Below, one piece after another: positions 6,680-11,842 of a stretch of 11,842 nt of DNA; the first letter of the stretch is position 1, and every line of letters begins with the position of its first letter. Both the position numbers and the translations under genes were made by a program. The notes under the pieces were generated by a model that saw nothing but the letters and a program-made list of their open reading frames with translations, was not told the DNA's origin and ran no database searches. The stretch is taken from the NCBI GenBank assembly GCA_002506425.1, contig DAXO01000027.1:17619-29460 (forward strand), in the 5' to 3' direction. The DNA comes from Methanomassiliicoccaceae archaeon UBA480. Lineage in GTDB: Archaea; Thermoplasmatota; Thermoplasmata; Methanomassiliicoccales; Methanomethylophilaceae.

Positions 6680-7993
6680 TCAGAAGAAGCCCATTCCGGA
6701 GACGAGGATGGCGGCGATGGCTATCGGCGCGACCCACTTCACCATGAACGGATAGATCTTCTTGAGCTTGAACGGGTGTCCGGAGGACTCGACCTCGTCG
6801 ATGATCATCTTGGCACCCACGAAGTGCCCGATGAACACGCATGTGCTGAACGCCACAATGGGCATCATTATGCTGTTGGACAGGTAGTCGAGCATGTCCA
6901 GGATTCCGTAGCCGTTTATGCTAACAAAGCTGAGAGGACCGAATCCTAGACAGACGATGGTTCCGACGATGGCCACGGGAATCGTGAACACGACGACGGC
7001 CTTCTGACGGGTCATTCCGGTGCGGTCCATGATGGTTGCCACGACAGCTTCTGCGACTGAGATCGCCGATGTCAGCGCCGCGAGGAACACGAGGACGAAG
7101 AACAGCAGTCCGACGATCTCTCCTCCGGGCATGTCCACGAAGATGTTGGGCAGCGCGCTGAAGATAAGAGTCGGTCCACCGGGGATGTTTCCGGCATAGG
7201 TCTCATAGACCATCGGAACGATCAGCAGACCAGCGAGTATGGCTACGGCGGTGTCGATGACAGCGATAATCAGGGCGGAGCCTTCGATGCTCTCCTTCTT
7301 GTCCATGTAGGATCCGTACGTTATCAGGATACCCATAGCAATGGACATGGAGAAGAACGATTGGCTCATGGCTGCGACCAGTGTGCTGCCGTTGATCTCC
7401 GACAGGTCGAACGAAAGATAGTACGACACTCCCTCCGCCGCACCGGGCTGGAAGAGGACATACACGACCAGGATGACGAGGATAGCGAGGAGAAGAGGCA
7501 TCAGGACGATGCTGGTCTTCTCGATTCCCTTCGTCACTCCGAAGTAGATGACCACCATCGCCATGAACAGGAAGGCGAGGAAGGCCACGATCGAGAGATT
7601 CGAGCTTATGAACGGAGCGAACTCGTTGGTCATGTCCACTCCGCCGGCATATCCTATCAGGAACCCGAGCACCCAGCCACCTATCACGCAATAGTACGGC
7701 ATGATGATGGCAGGAACCGCGGAAGCCAGCATCCCGATGAACCTGCTCTTGTGGTTCAGCGAGTCGAAGGCGTCGACGGGACTCTTGCGGGTGTGGCGTC
7801 CGATCGCGATCTCAGTGATCAGAAGAATCAGACCGAACAGAAGGACGACGAGCATATACGTGACGAGGAACGTTCCGCCCCCGTGCTGGGCCGCCAGCGT
7901 GGGGAATCTCCAGATGTTTCCGAGACCGACGGCGGAGGCCGCGGTCGCCAGGATGAATCCCTTGCGGCCGTTGAAAAGTCCCCTCTCACTCAA
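6680..7993 (-). CDS. Sodium:neurotransmitter symporter (SNF) family amino-acid transporter
   Basis: An integral membrane protein of 437 residues of the NSS/SNF family (LeuT, TnaT and MhsT relatives), which import amino acids or related compounds with sodium. The first helix carries the signature FILATAASAVGLGNIWRFP (13-31), the unwound segment that binds sodium and substrate. About eleven hydrophobic segments follow, separated by charged loops (for example MDKKES and MDRTGMTRQK), and the protein ends at GMGFF without a twelfth helix, as in many prokaryotic members. I chose TTG 7993 because MSERG...GRKGFILA matches the usual family N-terminus. GTG 8002 and GTG 8029 are in frame and would add 3 or 12 residues; none has a clear Shine-Dalgarno site. 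A possible leftward TATA (ttatatt) lies at about 8075-8082. The substrate cannot be read from sequence. Confidence 0.93.
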   Translation of the reverse strand: MSERGLFNGRKGFILATAASAVGLGNIWRFPTLAAQHGGGTFLVTYMLVVLLFGLILLITEIAIGRHTRKSPVDAFDSLNHKSRFIGMLASAVPAIIMPYYCVIGGWVLGFLIGYAGGVDMTNEFAPFISSNLSIVAFLAFLFMAMVVIYFGVTKGIEKTSIVLMPLLLAILVILVVYVLFQPGAAEGVSYYLSFDLSEINGSTLVAAMSQSFFSMSIAMGILITYGSYMDKKESIEGSALIIAVIDTAVAILAGLLIVPMVYETYAGNIPGGPTLIFSALPNIFVDMPGGEIVGLLFFVLVFLAALTSAISVAEAVVATIMDRTGMTRQKAVVVFTIPVAIVGTIVCLGFGPLSFVSINGYGILDMLDYLSNSIMMPIVAFSTCVFIGHFVGAKMIIDEVESSGHPFKLKKIYPFMVKWVAPIAIAAILVSGMGFF

Positions 7994-8029
7994 GAGGACC
8001 ACAAACCTTAACCATGCTAATGCAGGCAC

Positions 8030-8206
8030 TGGTTACGTATAAGATGGTTGGGGTTTACATTCGGATTCTGTGTAGAATATAAGTTACACCGTGTCACTAA
8101 ATACATATTAAAGTTACATGGAAACATCCATCGCCTAAGACTTGATCTAGCGGCTGCCGGACTGGCTCGTGTGACGATTATCTATGTGCGATTCCATGCC
8201 CGTCCC
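8030..8206. promoter_or_regulatory. Divergent intergenic region of symporter and DIP1984 genes
   Basis: A 177-base AT-rich spacer between two divergent genes. AATATAAG (8076-8083) reads as CTTATATT leftward and may serve the symporter. CATATTAAAG (8103-8112) and GATTATCTAT (8176-8185) face right; the second sits about 27 bases before ATG 8207, so that gene may be leaderless. The motif aagttaca occurs twice (8080-8087, 8112-8119), and ACACCGTGT (8085-8093) is a 9-base palindrome that could bind a regulator. No gene is evident. Confidence 0.4.
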
Positions 8207-8662
8207 ATGAAGCTAGCCGAGGCCCTCTCAGCGAGGTCTGATCTGAACACAAGGCTGTATCAGCTCCAGACCAGGCTGAACAACAACTCCAAGGTCCAGG
8301 AGGGCGACGAGCCCAGCGAGGATCCGTCATCGCTTCTCGCGGAGCTCGACGATGCGACTATGAGGCTGGAGCACCTGATCGCCCGGATCAACCTGACGAA
8401 CAGCGTCACCAGATCGAAGGACGGCAGGACCCTTACGGAGCTCATCGCCAGGCGCGATGTCCTCACGCGCAAGGCCGAGATCCTCAGATCCTTCCTCGAC
8501 GAGGCCAGCTGCACGGTGAACCGCAGCTCCGCATCGGAGATCAGGATCGTCAGCACAGTGAACGTCAAGGAGCTCAGGAAGACGGTGGATTCGATATCGG
8601 AGGAGGTCCGCCTGACGGACACGGCCATACAGGAGCTGAACTGGACCACGGAGCTCATCTGA
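8207..8662 (+). CDS. DIP1984-family protein (DUF6847, septicolysin-like)
   Basis: A 151-residue soluble, largely alpha-helical protein. MKLAEALSARSDLNTRL at the start, NNNSKVQEGDEPSEDP (25-40), a long helix ending HLIARINLTN (56-65), DGRTLTELIARRDVLTRK (72-89) and the C-terminal QELNWTTEL (142-150) are the recognisable features of the DIP1984 family. That family is widespread in bacteria and has no firmly established biochemical role, and the septicolysin name is historical. ATG 8207 is chosen because MKLAEAL is the family N-terminus; the frame is open further upstream (to 8048), but that part does not look like protein. No Shine-Dalgarno site is seen, and an AT-rich box at 8176-8185 suits a leaderless start. 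It stands alone on its strand. Bacterial origin is plausible. Confidence 0.9.
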   Translation: MKLAEALSARSDLNTRLYQLQTRLNNNSKVQEGDEPSEDPSSLLAELDDATMRLEHLIARINLTNSVTRSKDGRTLTELIARRDVLTRKAEILRSFLDEASCTVNRSSASEIRIVSTVNVKELRKTVDSISEEVRLTDTAIQELNWTTELI

Positions 8663-8862
8663 ATCTGGAAGGTAGCGGTGCAGAGCGGATGCGAGCCCCG
8701 CCACGGGCGAATGTGGCATCTGCATGGTCCCAGGGCAGGACGATCCAATGTTACGCCCCGACAGACACACATGCAAGAATACGACGCAATGATACAACCG
8801 CGCATCGGCTGCACCGCGAGGGAGGGTAAGGGGAACCGGATTCGAAAAGATACAGCCGACTG
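8663..8862. other. Intergenic stretch with an imperfect GC-rich hairpin
   Basis: Two hundred bases between convergent genes. An 8-base-pair stem with one G-U pair, gcggatgc (8685-8692) with gcatctgc (8716-8723), encloses a second GC-rich stem-loop (cgcc-acg-ggcg, 8699-8709). No U-run follows directly, so a terminator or an unknown structured RNA are both possible. The rest shows nothing I can name; the frame 8678-8935 (+) looks like chance. Confidence 0.25.
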
Positions 8863-9027
8863 TCAGAAATCGTCCCCGGTCGATACGATGAATATCTCGT
8901 ACTCCTGGGACGGGCCTTCGGAATCATCGCTGTAGACGCAGAATGCTTCGTAATCCCTCATGGTCCCTTCATCCATGGAAGCGTCGAGATCCGAAGCGCT
9001 TTTCGCAGCATCTTTGTCCTTGGGCAT
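8863..9027 (-). CDS. Acidic 54-residue microprotein, unknown function
   Basis: A short ORF on the minus strand, ATG 9027-9025 to TGA 8865-8863. The product is MPKDKDAAKSASDLDASMDE followed by a stretch with MRDYEAFCVYSDDSEG and ending QEYEIFIVSTGDDF: a charged, probably flexible N-terminus and a C-terminal half with alternating hydrophobic residues that could form two strands. A TATA-like box (9058-9065) lies about 30-37 bases upstream. A GAGGAG is only one base from the ATG, too close for a normal Shine-Dalgarno site, so a leaderless or nearly leaderless mRNA is more likely. An in-frame TAG lies five codons before the ATG, fixing the longest possible start. I do not recognise a family. The nearest rightward gene is the aminotransferase, whose promoter region it shares. 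Confidence 0.6.
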   Translation of the reverse strand: MPKDKDAAKSASDLDASMDEGTMRDYEAFCVYSDDSEGPSQEYEIFIVSTGDDF

Positions 9028-9057
9028 TCTCCTCGAGTCGAGCTAGGCGCTGGACCG

Positions 9058-9065
9058 TATATAAT
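9058..9065 (-). promoter_or_regulatory. TATA box of the 54-residue microprotein gene
   Basis: TATATAAT on the plus strand (ATTATATA on the minus) in an otherwise GC-rich surround. Its position predicts a minus-strand transcript starting near 9030-9036, just ahead of the ATG at 9027. Confidence 0.55.
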
Positions 9066-9170
9066 TTGATTGAGGACGGCTCGCAACAGAGAATCGGATA
9101 TCCGGGAATGCTGGCACTGGCCCTTCGGCCGGATGATTGATAAACGTCGTTAACAGCACATCCCATGACG

Positions 9171-9180
9171 ATATCTTTAA
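9171..9180 (+). promoter_or_regulatory. TATA-like box of the aminotransferase operon
   Basis: ATATCTTTAA is centred about 27 bases before ATG 9204, the spacing for a leaderless archaeal mRNA. This supports 9204 over the upstream in-frame ATG at 9165, which lies on the other side of the box. Confidence 0.5.
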
Positions 9181-9203
9181 TCGGGATCCCCTTACGGTCC
9201 GGT

Positions 9204-10331
9204 ATGAAGTCCTCCAAGAGGATTAACGAGATTCCGATGTCCGGAATCAGGAAGATGTTCGATCTCGCAGGCCCGGGATCCATAAACCTCGGTCTGGGGG
9301 AGCCCGACCTGGCTCCTCCGAAGGAAGCCATAGACGGGATGTGCGAGGCCGCCAGGAACGGCAAGAACAAGTACGGCCCGACAGCCGGCATCCCCGAGCT
9401 CAGGGATGCCGTCGCCGAATACTTCTCCAAATACGGGGAGATGAGGGGCCAGAACATCATGATCACTCCGAGCGGCTCCACCGCCCTCCTCGAGGTGACG
9501 CAGAGCATGATCGATCCGGGAGACGAGGTCCTCATCCCCAGCCCGGGATTCGTCATCTACTCGCCCCATGTGAAGCTGGCCGGAGGGACGCCGGTCGAAT
9601 ACAGGCTGACCGATGACGGCACGTTCCAGCCCGACATGGACGACATCCGTTCGAAGATAACTCCCAAGACCACGATGATAATCGTCAACACGCCCTCCAA
9701 TCCCACCGGAGGCGTCCTCACCCAGGAATCCAAGGACGAGCTCATCGATCTCGCATGGGAACACGACATCACCATACTCTCGGACGAGGTCTACTGCGAG
9801 TTCATCTACGAAGGCAGCCACGTCTCGTTCATGGACAGCCCCGAGTGCGCAGTCGTCGTCAACGGATTCTCCAAGATGATGGCCGTCACGGGCTGGAGGA
9901 TGGGCTTCGTCTTCGCCAACGACGACATGATGGAATCGCTCATCAAGATGCAGTACCACGTATGCGCCAGCCCGAACATGCCCGCGATGTACGGCATCCT
10001 CAACGCCCTCCCCCACATGGGTCCCTATCTGGACAATGCCCGCAAGGTGTTCAAGGGCAGGCGCGATCTGATCTGCAGGAGGATCAACGAGATCGAAGAC
10101 ATGCATATCGAACCCCCGAAGGGCGCGTTCTATGCCTTCCCCTCGTACTCCCAGGACATCCCGTCCCAGGACCTGGCCAACGAGCTGGCCCGTGCCGGCC
10201 TCATCTGCACGCCGGGATCGGCGTTCGGAACCTACGGCGAGGGGCACCTGAGATTCTCCTACGCGGCCGACGAGGAGAAGATCGGAAGGGGAATGGACAT
10301 ATTATCGGACGTCATGACCCGCAAGAAGTGA
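9204..10331 (+). CDS. Class I/II pyridoxal-phosphate aminotransferase
   Basis: A 375-residue fold-type I aminotransferase of the AspC/AlaA-like group, transferring amino groups between an amino acid and a 2-oxo acid in the cytosol. Key residues are visible: LGLGEPDLAPP (29-39), Tyr57 (KYGPTAGIPELR), the GSTALLEV phosphate-binding turn (91-98), Asn166 in NTPSNPTGG, Asp194 and Tyr197 in SDEVY, the PLP lysine Lys224 in NGFSKMMAVTGWRMGF, and Arg350 in HLRFSYA for the substrate carboxylate. ATG 9204 gives MKSSKRINEIPMSGIRKMFDLA, the usual archaeal N-terminus, and sits 27 bases after a TATA-like box; ATG 9165 would add 13 residues. It leads a three-gene operon with the 172-residue protein and mevalonate kinase. 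The amino acid used (Asp, Ala or aromatic) cannot be fixed from sequence. Confidence 0.93.
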   Translation: MKSSKRINEIPMSGIRKMFDLAGPGSINLGLGEPDLAPPKEAIDGMCEAARNGKNKYGPTAGIPELRDAVAEYFSKYGEMRGQNIMITPSGSTALLEVTQSMIDPGDEVLIPSPGFVIYSPHVKLAGGTPVEYRLTDDGTFQPDMDDIRSKITPKTTMIIVNTPSNPTGGVLTQESKDELIDLAWEHDITILSDEVYCEFIYEGSHVSFMDSPECAVVVNGFSKMMAVTGWRMGFVFANDDMMESLIKMQYHVCASPNMPAMYGILNALPHMGPYLDNARKVFKGRRDLICRRINEIEDMHIEPPKGAFYAFPSYSQDIPSQDLANELARAGLICTPGSAFGTYGEGHLRFSYAADEEKIGRGMDILSDVMTRKK

Positions 10332-10335
10332 TAGC

Positions 10336-10854
10336 ATGGCAGACGAAATAGACCCCAACGCAGGACTGTTCGGAGAGACCGAGCCGGTGGATCCCGAGAA
10401 GGAGCACGTCGAGCGCACCTTCGGCAAGAACCCCAACAGGACGTCGGCGATCTCCGATCTCTTCAGCAAGGAGATGATGGAGACCATAATGTCCGAGACC
10501 GAGCTTCCGGACGAGGCCAAGCACATGCTCATCTTCAAGATGACTGCCAACAGCGTGCTCGACATGGTCATGGAGTCCCTCGACGCCGATGCGCGCGAGG
10601 AGCTCTGCGCATGCCTTGACGGATACATCGGCATGTGCCTCGTGAACAAGAAGTTCGAAGTGGACCTCTTCGGCGAGCTCTCCAAGGCCCTCATGAAGGT
10701 CGAGCGCAACGAAGGGGAGTCCGACGAGGACTACGACCGCAGGCTCAACGACATGGAAGAGTACTGGTGGACCATCGCTCAGCCGAAGCTCAACGGTCGC
10801 AACCCGAACGACGCGATTTCCGAAGAGACCAGAAGGTACGGTCTGGACGGATGA
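10336..10854 (+). CDS. Hypothetical protein in aminotransferase-mevalonate kinase operon
   Basis: A 172-residue protein I do not recognise. It is soluble, with no signal peptide or membrane segment. The first 30 residues are acidic and probably disordered. From about 38 to 122 the sequence looks helical and Met/Leu-rich (DLFSKEMMETIMSETELPDE, then FKMTANSVLDMVMESLDADA and CLVNKKFEVDLFGELSKALM). A charged stretch around 123-140 leads to EEYWWTIAQPKLNGRNPNDA. Four cysteine/aromatic-rich spots (Cys91, Cys93, Cys101, Trp144-145) do not form a known metal motif. ATG 10336 follows the aminotransferase stop by four bases and is preceded by GAAGTGAT, one mismatch from the archaeal anti-Shine-Dalgarno complement. 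It overlaps mevalonate kinase by four bases. Codon use matches its neighbours. It may be a lineage-restricted conserved protein. Confidence 0.88.
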   Translation: MADEIDPNAGLFGETEPVDPEKEHVERTFGKNPNRTSAISDLFSKEMMETIMSETELPDEAKHMLIFKMTANSVLDMVMESLDADAREELCACLDGYIGMCLVNKKFEVDLFGELSKALMKVERNEGESDEDYDRRLNDMEEYWWTIAQPKLNGRNPNDAISEETRRYGLDG

Positions 10855-11819
10855 AGTCCGAATGGCATACCGCTTCGGCCCCCGGGAAGTTCGTCATCCT
10901 GGGGGAGCATTCCGTCGTGTACGGGAAGCCCGCTATAACCCTGGCAGTCGACCTCAGGATGACCGTGGCGGTCCGCAGATCCCCGTGGAACACGATGAAC
11001 GGGGAGAAGCTGGACTTCCGCAGACAGGCCCATATCCGCCATCTCACCCGCGACCTGCGCCACGCCATAGACATGCTCACGTACAGCGAGATACCGGTGG
11101 GATCCGGAATGGGATCCTCCGCGGCTCTGAGCGCATCCATGGCCATGGCCCTCGCCTCCCTGGAGGGGATACATCTCACAGAGGAGCAGATCATGAGGGA
11201 GGCCTACGACGCCGAGTACTACGCCCAGGGCAACGGCAGTCCTATGGACGCTTCCACGAGCGTCCACGGAGGAGGATTGTCGATCAACATGCCCGATCCG
11301 CAGGGGAAGTTCCTATGGAAGGTCGAACGCAACGGCAGGACCTGGCGGTTCAACGATCTGAAGACACCCGAGATGACGTTCGTCATAGGGAACACCGGGA
11401 TCCGCGCCCCTACGGGCCCTCAGGTAGACAAGGTGCGCCGCTACATGGAACGCAGCCACTTCGCCTGCGAGGTCGTGGACGATATAGCCGATGTCACCGT
11501 GGAAGGAGGCGACGCCTTGCGCAGGAACGATGTGGAGAGACTCGGACGCCTGATGACGCAGGATCACAAGCTCCTGTCCATCCTGGGCGTCTCCTGCACC
11601 CAACTGAACAAGCTGGTGAACGCGGCACTGCCCTACTCCTACGGCGCCAAACTGACCGGATCGGGAGGCGGAGGATGCATGGTCGCCCTGACCGACGAAC
11701 CCGAGAAGGTATGCGAAGCCATAAGGTCCCGCGGAGGAACCCCGTACGTGGTCAAGACAGGCTGCAGGGGCGCTTCGATGGAACCGCGCCCGCCCGAGAT
11801 GCAGGTGACCATCAGATGA
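10851..11819 (+). CDS. mvk: Mevalonate kinase (GHMP family)
   Basis: A 322-residue kinase that phosphorylates mevalonate at the 5-hydroxyl using ATP, the first committed phosphorylation towards isopentenyl diphosphate for archaeal ether lipids. Seen are Lys13 in SAPGKFVILGEHSVVYGKPA, the ATP-binding GHMP motif PVGSGMGSSAALSAS (82-96), Glu122 and Asp133 (NGSPMDASTS), spaced eleven apart like the magnesium ligand and catalytic base of known mevalonate kinases, and the C-terminal KLTGSGGGGCMVAL (267-280). The presence of Lys13 and Asp133 makes a true kinase more likely than the divergent Thermoplasma mevalonate 3-kinase or a decarboxylase. ATG 10851 overlaps the previous stop (ATGA). The frame is open further upstream, but that part is the neighbouring gene read off-frame. 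The next gene starts within its stop. Confidence 0.95.
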   Translation: MKSEWHTASAPGKFVILGEHSVVYGKPAITLAVDLRMTVAVRRSPWNTMNGEKLDFRRQAHIRHLTRDLRHAIDMLTYSEIPVGSGMGSSAALSASMAMALASLEGIHLTEEQIMREAYDAEYYAQGNGSPMDASTSVHGGGLSINMPDPQGKFLWKVERNGRTWRFNDLKTPEMTFVIGNTGIRAPTGPQVDKVRRYMERSHFACEVVDDIADVTVEGGDALRRNDVERLGRLMTQDHKLLSILGVSCTQLNKLVNAALPYSYGAKLTGSGGGGCMVALTDEPEKVCEAIRSRGGTPYVVKTGCRGASMEPRPPEMQVTIR

Positions 11820-11842
11820 ACAGAACGCTCGAACAGGAGATC
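11816..11842 (+). CDS. Start of a downstream gene (partial, nine residues)
   Basis: ATG 11816 overlaps the mevalonate kinase TGA by an ATGA junction and opens MNRTLEQEI to the end of the window. The overlap arrangement is the same as at 1180 and 10851, which suggests the operon continues. Too little is visible to name the product; further isoprenoid-pathway genes are one possibility only because of the neighbour. Confidence 0.5.

Noticed and set aside
8048..8206. Upstream extension of the DIP1984 frame
   Set aside because: MKLAEAL at 8207 is the family N-terminus, and the upstream part is AT-rich spacer with promoter-like boxes.
8840..8855. TTCGAATC on the minus strand, like a tRNA T-loop
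   Set aside because: The flanking bases do not form a T-stem and no acceptor, D or anticodon arms can be built around it.
9192..10247. Minus-strand open frame opposite the aminotransferase
   Set aside because: Antisense shadow with repetitive Val/Asp/His/Gly composition. All conserved motifs are on the plus strand.
10635..10850. Upstream extension of the mevalonate kinase frame
   Set aside because: The added 72 residues are the 172-residue gene read in another frame. The APGKF motif is expected close to the true N-terminus, at ATG 10851.

Overview
The window looks like a chromosomal segment of a methanogen-related Thermoplasmata archaeon, most probably Methanomassiliicoccales (the Methanomethylophilaceae type found in guts and sediments). 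The reasons are: a type IIB topoisomerase (Topo VI) B-A gene pair, a LarC-type nickel insertase, an archaeal mevalonate kinase, AT-rich TATA-like boxes about 27 bases upstream of genes that lack a Shine-Dalgarno site, ATGA stop/start overlaps, and a GC-rich genome with AT-rich intergenic islands. Several genes have a bacterial flavour (HtpG, a DIP1984-family protein, an SNF symporter), as is common in gut archaea. The order-level placement is inference, not proof.

Layout. 1-2388 (+): the end of topoisomerase VI subunit B, then subunit A and larC, overlapping by 14 and 4 bases, so apparently one transcript. 2375-3481: a decayed stretch. It holds the C-terminal half of a DUF4143 ATPase on the minus strand, whose 3' end overlaps larC by 14 bases. 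Next to it are about 470 bases with no convincing gene, containing two short pieces of the topoisomerase VI A gene, one direct and one inverted. 3482-4147 (-): a TetR regulator with a TATA-like box and a dyad operator candidate upstream. 4275-4550 (-): a probable 91-residue protein with a HicB-like look. 4727-6634 (+): a complete Hsp90/HtpG with its own promoter and Shine-Dalgarno site. A strong hairpin terminator separates it from a convergent sodium-coupled SNF symporter (6680-7993, -). 8207-8662 (+): a DIP1984-family protein. 8863-9027 (-): a 54-residue acidic microprotein with a TATA box. 9204-11819 (+): a compact operon of a class I/II aminotransferase, an unknown 172-residue protein and mevalonate kinase. 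A further gene starts at 11816 and runs off the end.

How the genes fit together. The two outer blocks are housekeeping: DNA topology plus nickel-cofactor maturation on the left, amino-acid metabolism plus isoprenoid-lipid precursor supply on the right. The middle (2.4-9.1 kb) is a patchwork of single genes, a regulator, a pseudogene, gene debris and small proteins, and reads as an accessory region that has exchanged DNA. I did not see tRNA or rRNA genes, CRISPR arrays, intact insertion sequences or a defence cassette. I found no single spectacular new system. The observations I rate highest are the rearranged topoisomerase-gene fragment, the archaeal Hsp90, and the short uncharacterised proteins.
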